From NCBI RefSeq assembly GCF_041260155.1, contig NW_027248374.1, forward strand, positions 1 to 64,000: 64,000 nucleotides of DNA, written 5' to 3'. Position numbers and translations under genes: made by a program. This document shows positions 35,561 to 46,400 of this stretch, piece after piece; the first letter of the stretch is position 1, and the number at the start of each line of letters is the position of its first letter. The DNA comes from Ptychodera flava (taxonomy: Eukaryota > Hemichordata > Enteropneusta > Ptychoderidae). The notes beneath the pieces were generated by a model, which saw only the letters and a list, made by a program, of their open reading frames with translations, was not told the DNA's origin and searched no databases.

Positions 35561-36293
35561 GTTCAAGTTGCTTACTTGCTGTATGAAATCTTTTTTCAAC
35601 TGATATTACCACTACAATGATAATATTGATGACTTGCATGCTGTGTTCCTCAGTATGTTTTTCAGAGTGTTCAATTAAAACTTTGAAGTAATGAAACACA
35701 CTTACCTTGATTGACGGTTGCATTTCCTGGCTGTGATTCCGTTGGGTATTATCAGAACAAAATTGAATGGAGCTTTAACGCTAGTAAATTAGCTGTAACT
35801 TTTGGCTATTTATTCAGCAGTTTTGTGATTTACTTTTCTTTCTTGTTCTACTCCCTGAATCGAATGAAATATTTTAGCAACAGCCTAAATGTACTCAGTC
35901 GGTAATGTTATTGTTAATACATGAATTCAAGCCTGGACTAGAATTCATGTGTGAACAATAACAATGGTTGTTACACATGTACATAGTGTTTTGACAAGCA
36001 GAATATTAGGTATACTAGCACATTGTTGGGAGTAGTACAAGATATACCGGTAGAGTTAATACTGAAAAAAATCGTCCGAAGTTCCAGCTAATATCCCTTT
36101 AAACAGTTGATAAGTTTATCATTGTTCTTGCATTGAACATTACAATGATGTTTTGTTTGTGTATAGCGAATATACCGTGGTGGGCTCCCTCCCACTTATT
36201 CCAGGCTTGGGACTGGCAAGTGCTTACTCAAAGGAAAAGAAAGGAAAAGGATAGTTCATGCAAGGTGCACTTGGCGTGGTTAAGCCCTATTGC
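35561..36293. other. Intergenic, nothing recognised
   Basis: AT-rich sequence with only short frames and no domain. Confidence 0.5.
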
Positions 36294-36450
36294 AAAAATA
36301 TACATATTGACTGGCTGTGTAATTAATATCTCTGACAGGCATGCAGTTGTTTCCTAGACAGATCAAACACCTCAAAGGGTCTCTTTCAAGAGGCATGTCC
36401 TCTGAGGAAGGCAGCAGTTATACTCTAGCCAGTCAATATGTATATTTTTT
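36294..36450. repeat. Inverted repeat with 23 bp arms
   Basis: AAAAATATACATATTGACTG (36294-36313, arm continuing GCT) pairs with the complementary arm at 36427-36450, with ~110 bases between. A small MITE-like element or hairpin remnant. Confidence 0.7.
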
Positions 36451-39400
36451 CTAACTATTTGTGCATATTGCTCAGATGGCTATGTTACACTGTGCTATCT
36501 ACATGCCATGCAAACTGACATCAATTGTGTAGCTTTTTACTGCAAAGCATTCTCCTCACACCTGTGCAACTTTATTGATGAGCACTTGCTGTGCATAGCC
36601 TGTATGGCGAATTATGCTGTCTATATTTGTGTAAAAGGACACCATCCATTCAACTCAAGTGGCACTTGCTGTAGGCAGGGTAAGCCCTGTACCCATACAC
36701 TGAGCTTGATTGTGACAATAGTAATTGCAAATTTTAGAAAATACTGACCCTTTACACTATGTGAAATGTCAAGAAGTCCCTTAACAGGTAGTGACTCAGT
36801 TTGGTTGACACATATTTTCAATCAAAAGTTTCACATAGAAAACAGGGTCTCACACCCAACATGTGGTACATTTTCTAATAGGTCTATATTTGAAGAAGGT
36901 AAAAATTTTGTTTAGTTGTCAAAACATGCATTGGTATGTTTGTTTAAGTCAAAACATGTGATTTGAATTTTTTCACTTAAAAGAGTATAAGTAAGATTGG
37001 CAGCACCCCTAAGTGATCTGTTAACGGCACTAGACAGCTGGATATACAGGGGGAAAAACCGTGTTTTGGATTTTTGAAATTCGCTTTTGTTTCTGCACAG
37101 TGAGCCTTCGAAGTGTGAACTGTCGGATTTTCGCATAAATTATCGGCTTTTGTTCACGTTTGTCAAGTTATCGTCACTTCAGGGGGGTTTATCAAAATCT
37201 AAGACACGGTTTTTCAGGTCTATTCATGAAGTGTTAGCATGCGAAGAATCGGGGAAATCCGCCCACGCGTCGCCGACTTACACTCATTTGAAGGTGCGCA
37301 TACATAGCAAAAATCGGAACTGAGAAAATCGACGATTTGTGTAAACGTCCCATTTTTCACACAAAATCGCCGAAAAAGGTCGGATTTTTGTGCGTTTCAA
37401 AAAAATTATTCGATCTGGGTCTAGGTTAAATATTGGGCATCAGTTAGAGAATTTCTGACAAGTCCTAAACATTAGTTCGCCTAAAAATGATGAAAATTGT
37501 GCTTAGAAACGTGAGGCTGGTCAGCGTAAGCGGTGGGTACTATTTACACGATAAACACTAGAGAGATAATTCAGGGCATAATCTGTTTGTCAAATACGTA
37601 TCTAGCTTATAATTATATTAACTGTACACTGTTTGGTAACGGTTAGAGTCTGGTTACAAGACGAGAAAAGTTTAAAAAAATCATACAGCCGGAATGGTTT
37701 ACAGGTCTGCGTTCTGCCGACGACGCGCGCCTCGCTCTCTCGCTAGCGCTCGACTTCCGGTCTCACAGCCCGTAATTTATGCACGTACCAAGTGTGAAAT
37801 GGTTGCCCAGTTCATTTTAGTGCCGATTTTTGTGCCTATAGTACAAGACGTCACTTGCTTGCTTGCTTGCTTTCGGAGATGAGACGACCAACTCTCGATG
37901 CTCTAAAAATTCTGTAGTTGAGAAGTTCAAGGAATGCGGGAGAGTCGCACTTGTTTTTGTGGTTTTCACATGTGATCTGCTGCAGTCCTTTTGCTCACCA
38001 TAAAAAATGACCGGGTTTTCGTGCGCTATTTCGCTTTCCACTGTGACATGTACTATTATGGCCTCGGTATAGTATGAAACCAAAATCAACTTCAGTTACA
38101 CGTAAAAGCGATTCTTCATGACTTAAAATAAACGACTGAGGCGATACTCGACAGATTCACTCATTGTAAAATTGAAACGGCGACATATCGCGACACCCAG
38201 CGACACTCTCTTGACCACAGATAGAAATTGACAGGCAACGATCGTGAAGCGACGTTTCGCGTACGTTGCTGTGCTCTAGACCGACATAACAGTGTCGGAT
38301 TGACAAATTGGACAAACCATGCTTCCTACATCCATGGACAAACTAAGTCCAAGACAGGTGCAGCCAACGGAGCTATTCATCGAAAAAGCTATTCCAGGAG
38401 CAATTTTTGAGGGCAGGGGAAATTTTAATTTTGCTAGGGCAGGGACATGTTTTTTAGGTGGTAGGGGAGCAAATTTTAGTTTGTTTTGTAGGGCAGGGCG
38501 GATATCGGTTGATTGTCCTGGGGACAGGGCTTGGCGAAAAATATTTTGAGGGAATTGTTTCCAGGGCAGGGGAAATTGGCAATTTTTTTTCGCCACAGGG
38601 CGAGGGAGCTTCAAAAATTCACAGTGGGAAGGGGAAACAGGCAAAAATAAGTGGGGAGTGGGTAAAAATGAAGTTTGAGAGTGGGAGAGTAAGTCGAAAA
38701 ATTTTCTGTGGGAGGGCAAATTATGACAGCTAATTAATTACCCTCTTGACTTAAATTTAGTCAGTTCACATTATTTGTCATGCACAATGTATCTTATCAT
38801 AGTAAGGACCTTTTTAAAACTGCATTGTTCGTTGGCTGCACCTGTCCAAGATATGGGCTGCTGTTATAGAACCATATTTTCCAGTGAAGATTAAATAGAT
38901 TCTCTTTGGACGGCAGTGTAATCTATAGCCCGGCGTACGATGCTATGTGTTCCTCTACAGCTAATCGCCTCGCTCACCACAACCCTGCAAAGACCCGTAC
39001 GTAGGGTCGGTGACTTCAAATCCATTTTGGGACTTGACGTAAAAAGCCAAATTACTGTCGAAATTCAGCGTTCTTGGGCCCAAGTCGTATCCCTGCCGAC
39101 CTCAGCTACTCGATCGCTTCCAAAAATGCCAGTCTTTTATTCACTTTTCGTAAATACCGTCGATGTCGGCAACTCTCTCGCTAGCCCTGTGTACGATGCT
39201 GTGTGTTAGCTGTAGCGGCCAACACACAACATCGCGTCCATCAGCTTTCCATTTTGCTTCTTCGGCCCCCGTTTGCGTTTTCGACACTGCTTATACTGCC
39301 GGCAGTCATCAGCCATGTTGGATAGCGTCTCTTATGAAGACGTGCGCGCATGCGCAACATCGTGCGTAAAAATTTACATAATCTCCTCAAGGTATAACGA

Positions 39401-39690
39401 TAACGCTGACAGTAATCCGGACCGTTAAAACAAAAAGAAAATAATAACTCGCGCAGTGGTTAGAAGGCCGTGTTTTCACTAAAATTTAAGACATTTTCCA
39501 GTACAATGTTACCTCACAGTTTTCTCTAATAAAAAGATCATATTTCAGGGTTCAGAATATGAAATAATCACAAAATCGCTAAAATTTACAAAGAACCCCA
39601 GTCACTACCTTAACAGGATACATGAATAGTACCTAAGTGTTATCTTTCAGTATTCTTTCCACTTTATTTTATAGCCAGACAAGTTCATTT
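36451..39690. other. Intergenic, no gene recognised
   Basis: Only short frames without domains. Around 37690-37760 the sequence is locally CpG-rich (GACGACGCGCGCCTCGC). Bases about 38400-38700 consist of degenerate GGGCAGGGGAAATTTT-type words; the long minus-strand frame across them is a low-complexity artefact. A TTGC-type run (CTTGCTTGCTTGCTTGC) lies near 37856. Confidence 0.5.
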
Positions 39691-40106
39691 GATGTCTGTC
39701 CCCTGTTACGTACGTTACCTTTTTTTTGAAAATTCTTCATGAAAATGTTATTTACATGAGGAAATTAAGGCAGATCAAGTGCATGATAATCAAGCAAACT
39801 TGACACATATATCTGCACTTAAATTGATAACTCAATATGAACATACTTTAAAATAGAAGACTTTGAAACATCCAAGATGATTTGATGTCTGTCCCCTGTT
39901 ACGTACGTTACCTTTTTTTTGAAAATTCTTCATGAAAATGTTATTTACATGAGGAAATTAAGGCAGATCAAGTGCATGATAATCAAGCAAACTTGATACA
40001 TATATCTGCACTTAAATTGATAACTCCATATGAACATACTTTAAAATAGAAGACTTTCAAACATCCAAGATGATAAAATGTCTGTCCCCTGTTACGTACG
40101 TTACCG
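39691..40106 (+). repeat. 193 bp tandem duplication with TTACGTACGTTACC motif
   Basis: Two full units starting GATGTCTGTCCCCTGTTACG at 39691 and 39884, and the first ~25 bases of a third at ~40079. The two full units differ at only a handful of bases. GTTACGTACGTTAC is present in all three starts. Confidence 0.92.
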
Positions 40107-40209
40107 GTTCCATGACAACACTTGAAACATCACGCTCTCCCTTTAAACCCAATTAGTTATTTATCTTCAAATATTTTATTTCATAATAGTAACATATAGT
40201 ACTTATAGT

Positions 40210-40212
<3 letters not shown>

Positions 40213-40244
<32 letters not shown>
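40213..40244. repeat. (TA)n microsatellite
   Basis: About 32 bases of TA directly before the hairpin element. Confidence 0.9.
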
Positions 40245-40248
<4 letters not shown>

Positions 40249-40253
<5 letters not shown>

Positions 40254-40419
40254 ATCTCCCAGTATTTCGAACAAGTGTGATATCATCGAAGACGAGGGTT
40301 TCCCCCAACATAGCGGCAGTATCCATCCGAGCCGGTAGGCGAGGAGGGATACAGCTATGTTGGGGGAAACCCGAGTCTTCGATGACGTCACATGAGTGAG
40401 AAATACTGGGAGATTATAT
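40249..40419. mobile_element. Hairpin MITE-like element
   Basis: Long inverted repeat: left arm ATATAATCTCCCAGTATTTC...GGGTTTCCCCCAACATA (to 40312), right arm TATGTTGGGGGAAACCC...AATACTGGGAGATTATAT (from 40356), and a ~43 base loop. Arms of ~64 bp pair almost fully, apart from a few mismatches and a short unpaired stretch. No coding sequence. Confidence 0.85.
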
Positions 40420-40420
40420 A

Positions 40421-41397
40421 TTTATCACATGCATAGACCCACTTTTTTATTTTCACTTTCCCGCGCGATGTAATTTGGACCTTTATTATGTCGGCGTGGC
40501 GGATGAAGTGGTACGGCTCCAGCTGATTCCGTTCACATTCGGACGCACGTTCCTCTCGATGCGTCAGAGTAGTCTCTCGCTGTCGGATTTTCCGCGCAAA
40601 ACTTGAATGGATATAGCCGTTATCAGCGAGGACAAGGGAAAGGAGGATGATATAGTATCTTCAGATGTATTATTTTGTTTGAAGGTAAAGTAATAATGTA
40701 AATAATGCATCGAAATTTAACCTTGTCTTGCTGTTCATAGCAGTGCTTACACGTTGTTTACACTGTACGATTCGAACGAACACGCTGTGCAATACTGCAG
40801 TCGTCATTTTTACTGCTGTCAGTTCCTGACTTCGGTCATAATACATGAATAAAACCACAATTGAACTGTATCACATCGTTCTTGTTGGTCATTTATGCAA
40901 CCACACTGTACCTAGGAAAGTTATATTGCTCGAAACTGGCGAGGACTGGAGGAGTACGATGCCGTATGAAGATCGTACGTTCGCATATATTCTCAACGCC
41001 TTGGACGTTGTTTGAAATTGAGAGGAAAAGTGTATCATCGTTCGTTGTAATTATGAATGAAACTAAAATCATAAACAATCACAGTAAACAAAGCGCAAAA
41101 AGAAACTTTTAACATTTGGCATGTATACATTCGATCTCGATGTTACTGGTGTCTATATGAAAACACTTCATTGTGGCCGCGGCTCCTATCGAGCTGTCGA
41201 CGAAGTGGCACAAGCTTCTGAAAACCGCGTTTGCCGTACGTTACTACAGTAAACTTCTCGCTTTATTACAGGCTACCGCAGAAGTTCAACAGCAATACAA
41301 CCCTTTGCCGATGCTAAAAATTTAACCCGTCACCTGACAGGATGAGATGTTGATTTTGATACATCATATTCTTAATATATATGTTGCTAATACCAAC
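40421..41397. other. Intergenic, no gene recognised
   Basis: Mixed-composition unique sequence; frames of up to 83 codons (40861-41112) show no domain. Confidence 0.5.
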
Positions 41398-41922
41398 AAT
41401 AAAGTTCACTTTATGCAATGGCCATGATTGACCCTCTTTACCGGCGGGCCGCCTTCGGCGGCCCACTACAATAAATATACATTATGTATTACCCATGACC
41501 CTCTTAACGGGCAGACGCCTTGGTGGCCCACTCCAATTAGGTTTACTTCATGCAATGGCCATGATTGACCCTCTTACTGGCGGGCCGCCTGCGGCGGCCC
41601 ACTACAATAAATTGACTTTATGTAATACCCCACGGCAATCTTACCGTAAAATTCCCAATTGAAGCCGCGGCTTGTATTAGAAACATTTTTGAGGGACCCC
41701 TGGGATCACGCACTGAATAATGGTAATGGCCGCGCGCCTTCAGCGGCCCTGTCCAGTAAAGTTTACTTTATGCAATAGCCATGATCGACCCTCTTTACCG
41801 GCGTGCCACCTTTGGTGGCCCACTAGAATAAAGTGACTTTACGTAATGGCCCATGACCCTCTTAACCAGAGGGCTGCCTTTGGCGAACCACTCCAATAAA
41901 GTTTACTTTATACAATGTCCAT
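41398..41922. repeat. ~70 bp tandem repeat with GC hairpins
   Basis: Units start AATAAAGTTTACTTTATGCA or a variant (41398, 41471, 41536, 41607, ~41757, ~41826, ~41894). Each ends in a GC hairpin such as GGGCCGCCTTCGGCGGCCC (perfect 8 bp stem, 3 base loop). Two unit types alternate (ATGCAATGGCCATGATTGACC and TGTATTACCCATGACC), giving a ~138 bp higher-order period. A CCGTAAAATTCCCAATTG segment (41644 to ~41720), similar to the end of the 44849-46267 element, interrupts the array. Confidence 0.8.
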
Positions 41923-44341
41923 GGACATGAGTTGTCTATGGAAATGAAGTTAAAAATTGCCTTACAGTCGTCCTAATTGACAGACGTTTCAATGGATGTG
42001 GCTGAGAAGTTTGTGCACTGGCATCGAATAAAGTGTGCCGCGTACCGGAGTTCAAATCCAAACCATGCGGGTAAATTTGACATATGGGTTTTGGTTATTT
42101 TTCAGGGGGGGTTCATCGATTTTTTTTCGTCTGACAAAGGGGGGTCATCTTTTTTCACAAAAAATTCTGGGGGTTCTATATGTTTTTGAACACCGGCGAC
42201 AAGAATTTTGCCGGCCCCCCACCCCAGGCTGTAAAAACTGAACGCTCCCTAATCAGAGTTCAGGCAGGTATAGGTCATTTTATTGAAGTACACTCACTTT
42301 GGCTTATTTTGCCGTTCAAAGATCCGACACAAGTAGTGTCGTCGTAATGGACCAATTTTTGCTGTTAGTTTGCCCACAGCTATTTGTGGCAAAGCTGACC
42401 TTTGACCCACATAGCAACACAAGCCGCCGCCAACAGATAGCTGCGTTTCCACAGCTAACGTACTCGATGATTGGCAAACCCTAAAGGGTGGACCATCACA
42501 TCTGGACCCCCGTAAACACAAATTAGTAGCGCTTCGTTCTATGGGTAATCACATACACGGTCCCTCAGCAGACAGGAGACATCAGTTTATTGATTTCCAT
42601 TTTCACAGATCACGGTTCGAGCGCCTGGCAATATTTTCCTGTTTCAAATTTTCCCTCAGTTTTGTTCATATGACTCTGAAACTCCAGGATACTATTGGGA
42701 AGAAAGGGTTATCTTGTAATATTGAGGTATTCGCCAACATTTTACAAAGTTGAGTGAGAAAAAATGCTGCAAATGCTGACAGCCTTGCATGACGACCCGT
42801 TTCCAGAGGCATATATGCATATTATGCAATAGCCAATATCACGTAAGGTAATGAGGGGATTCAAGGCAACTCAGTACCAAACACATCTACTACTACTACT
42901 ACTACTACTACTAGCGCACACAGAGCTTGCAGACACAAAGTGAGTACTCCTACAACGTCAGCTCAGTAAGTCTGTAATTAATAGATTGCAGTCAACTAAG
43001 GGGCCATCGATAATAAAACTGAGCAGCAACAAACATAATTCTTTCCTTTTACGGGGAGGGGGTTAAAGCTCATTTCGTTTTGTGTGCGTCAAAATCGCAT
43101 AAGGATTTTCATCTCTTGTTTTCTGGGTGCGACTTTGCAGCGAGAACGCAATCACTACCTTTGCGTTCATCAAGAACAAAATGACCAGACATTAGGGGGC
43201 GTTTCCATCTAAAAAACATGCATATTCAATGCACATTCACCCCTTGAAATAGGGGTTTGAAGGGGTATGGAGCTCCTAATTAAAGTTATCTGCCATCTCG
43301 TAAGCTGTTTGCAATGTGATTAGAGATAGCGATTAAGTGGGTGTACAGGAAGACATCTCTGCCTTACACAATTCATACAGATAATCGTTTGCCTTGAACT
43401 TCTTTGAACATTGTACCCTAATTTTCACAGAATAGGACCTATAATATACTACAAGCCATATTTTAGTTCAAATTAATAAAAGTAGGAACAAATTCCAATG
43501 TCCTGAATGATAATACTGTTGTCAAGGTTTACAACGAGACTGAGTTTGTGCCGCTTCACTGTACAGTTCCTTGGCATAAAGTAGTACCGGTCAAGCTATT
43601 GGTATCTGAAGTTGTTGACTAAGCGTTATGTAATGTCTGATTATATCTGATATAACTACTTTAGATTGCATATTATCAGTGCAAAAGAGCCCCAAAAAAG
43701 TGCACTGTTTTTTAGATGCAAGCATCCCGTCATGAAAATCGGAGACAGAAAAGACAACAAAAAGACCTACATGTGAAATAAATCTTGTATGCTTTTCAAC
43801 GTGAAACATGTACGCGAAACATTTTCCTATGTGTTTAATACATTAAAATGTTCTGTGTCTTAAAACGCGATATGCATAAAGTTGACGTTTATTGATCAAT
43901 GTGCACTTCCGGTATTTTTTCATGGGCGTGGGATCGAGAGGTGCGTGTGGGTTTGTCAGAAAAGCATCATAATACAAATTGATTTCGCATAAGAACTTCG
44001 TTGTGGAGGGGGTTTCAAGTAAAACGAAGGAATTACGTTTCTTGTGCGTCAGCATTTATTATCGACGGCCCCTAAGTAACCTTGGAGAAAGGCTTAACAC
44101 TGTGGCTTAGTCCATTTTGATTTTTGTTGCAGATGAGTCATTCCATGGTAAAGTGCACCAAATAGTGTGACATACACCTGAAAATTTTAATCTTAAAATT
44201 TGCAGCAGAACATACCATGCATTGCACGCATACCACGCGGTGGCTGATATGTATCGAACCACGCGTAGGTGTGGCAGACAACAAAATGTAAGGCGGCTAA
44301 TATTTTACACGTAAACTGATATCTATGTGGTATTGGTTAAC
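41923..44341. other. Intergenic, no gene recognised
   Basis: No gene. Contains G-run-rich sequence (42100-42220), a diverged copy of the dispersed repeat also at ~22196-22350 (42610-42770), and a (CTA)n microsatellite at 42887-42913. Confidence 0.5.
42887..42913. repeat. (CTA)9 microsatellite
   Basis: Nine perfect CTA repeats. Confidence 0.95.
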
Positions 44342-44848
44342 AAGTCATTGACAATGACATAGTCCCCACTTGTAATAGGAGTATTAGTCTTGATGGGGCG
44401 GGGAAATGTGGTCATTAAGAAGTATCACTAGAGTGTATATGTTCAGATCTAGGACACATAGGTCTATGTTATTGTTCCCAATTGAAACAAGAGGCATGTC
44501 TAAGTTATGGTTCTAAATCGAGAAAAAAGATCAGACCTATAGCTGTATTGGCCAGCCAAGAAATACATATGCACATAATAAATGAGGTAAAAGATGTGAC
44601 ATCTTAAGGCTTATTATCCTATCAAATCGAAGCATAAAGAACTTGTGGTTACTGAGTTATGCATATATATGCATAATCAAGGTCAAAGGTCATCAAGGTC
44701 ACGTTACATTTGGAGAAAAAAAATTGTATTGCTAATTAATCTATAAATGCCAAAATTCAGACCTCTGCTCTATTGGCTTGCCCACAATTATATATTGGCA
44801 TAATTGAGGAGGTAAAGCGTGTGTTGTCATAAGGTCTCCATCTTACTA
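44342..44848. mobile_element. AGTCCCC/GGGGACT family, 5' part with intact AGTCCCC end
   Basis: CAAGTCATTGACAATGACAT then AGTCCCCACTTG; this word is missing from the array copies. Followed by ~225 bp repeat units like those at 4380-5340. Interrupted at 44848 by the TA-flanked element; repeat units resume at 46268. Confidence 0.7.
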
Positions 44849-46267
44849 CCGTAATTTGAGGGACCCCTGGATCACGCCACTGAGGTTCCCGGTGCGGCTT
44901 CAATTACGTACATTTCCTGTGTTTCGATATTTTTCTCAATGCTCACCAAGCATGGCAGGGGCAATCGCTATTGTTATGCAAATTAGTACCAATGAATTCT
45001 GCATGAATAAATTACCCCATAAAAAGCCCCTACCCTAGTGTAACTCCAATATAGAAACGTTAGGAGAGTGTATTTGGTCGTTAAACTTGGTAAATTCCTT
45101 TTAGATAATAAGGAAACTATTAAAGATGTTAAAACAATGGAAAACTGGAGTTCCCTTGACAGCATCATAAGGAAAATGACATGTTTTTCCAGTACTCCCG
45201 GCCAGTACTTTCTTGATTCTCTGACCCTGCTGACCCCCGTCCCCTAAATAGAATAGTCTCACTAAGGTCGGCCATGTTGACCAGCTAGCGCTAGCAGCAT
45301 GCATGATCGATGTCTTTGTTTCAAGTTTAGGGGTTTTTGGACGCTGAAATTTCACAAAAATGTCACTTCTGTATTCAGAGATTGTACAATCAATTTCTTT
45401 GGACGTGTAAGTCGATATTGAAAGCGACAGAAGATCAAATGGTTTTGAAAAAAATCGTGCATACAATTAGCATAAATTAAGCGTCCATGGCAGATGGGTC
45501 CCCTTGATTTACAGCTGTCTTGTGTTGCCGAACAGGTGGCTCATACTCGGATTGTGCAATAAAGGCAAGTGAATGACCTTGGTAACTTTACTGGCATGTT
45601 TTTGTGAACTGTTTTTGTGGTCAAATTTTATTTTCTCATCTAAAATGGAATGTGTACAAGCTTATATGCACCCACCATGGTCATTCAGCAGCCACAGTAC
45701 AGTATAGGCAGTTCATTATGTCAATATGATGCAGGTGGTGTTGTTGTACGTCAGGCATCGGTAAGGGTACGTGGGTATTGAATGAAAACTACGTATTTGA
45801 AACATGGTATCTCAATCTCTCAACTATTTTAACTTGTACACAAACACCGTTGCTTCAAAATTGTTGCATCAGGTAATTGACTATGGCGGTGTTTACCACA
45901 CTGACAAAAACTTCGGCCGTGTTCAAACATACACACAAACGTGCCGATACATGGGGCATTGTTTGTACTTTTGTTACTATCAATGACAAAATGCACAATG
46001 GTAGTAGTGTTAAAAAGGAACTTTTTATTGGTATTTTTTCTGTAAGAAAGACACCTGTCAATCATTAGCACAAGTCAATGAGGCGATGCAAGCCAGCTGG
46101 TGTGAATTTCAGCATGCATTGTTTCATGATGGGCTCAGAGAAGGGGTGCGGCTTCTATAATGGTACAATTCAAAAACCCAAAATGGGCAAACAATGAGCC
46201 AAGACAATGTTTTAAAGTCCGGGTGCGGCTTCAATTAGAGGTGCGGGCCTCAATTGGGAATTTACGG
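44849..46267. mobile_element. 1.4 kb CCGTAA-ended element with TA target duplication
   Basis: Left end CCGTAATTTGAGG and right end GGGAATTTACGG, flanked by TA (44847-44848 and 46268-46269). Removing it with one TA gives CATCTTACTAAATATAAAG, which matches the uninterrupted repeat at ~4730 (CATCCTACTAAATATAAAG). The inner right end has GTGCGGCTTCAATTAG..CAATTGGGAA, and the fragment at 41644 starts CCGTAAAATTCCCAATTGA, so the left end here seems to have lost part of its TIR. A minus-strand frame of 121 codons (45101-45466) has no recognisable transposase motif. TA duplication suggests a Tc1/mariner-type system. Confidence 0.72.
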
Positions 46268-46400
46268 TAAATATAAAGCACATTGCACTTGTAGTTACTT
46301 ATTTATTGACATAATCGTGTATTTTAGGTAAAAGGTTATGGAGGGTCACATGACATTTTTGTCAAAAAATTTCTATCCTATAGTCTATCCCTATATACCA
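46268..46400. repeat. Resumed ~225 bp repeat unit
   Basis: Continuation of the AGTCCCC-family repeat interrupted at 44848 (TAAATATAAAGCACATTGCAC ... CTATATACCA). It is nearly duplicated at 48944-49076. Confidence 0.7.

Noticed and set aside
36508..36747. Cys-rich 79-codon frame (HLLCIACMANYAVYIC)
   Set aside because: No signal peptide or known Cys pattern, no splice context; expected by chance in this length of AT-rich DNA.
38276..38719. 147-codon minus-strand frame rich in Phe, Pro and Leu
   Set aside because: Low-complexity GGGCAGGGGAAATT repeats; no domain, no start context, no homologous pattern I recognise.
39691..40106. Possible CRISPR or phage-type repeat
   Set aside because: Only two full 193 bp copies in an animal genome; a simple tandem duplication.
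45101..45466. 121-codon minus-strand frame in the TA-flanked element
   Set aside because: No DDE/D-like motifs, and shorter than a Tc1/mariner transposase; left unannotated.
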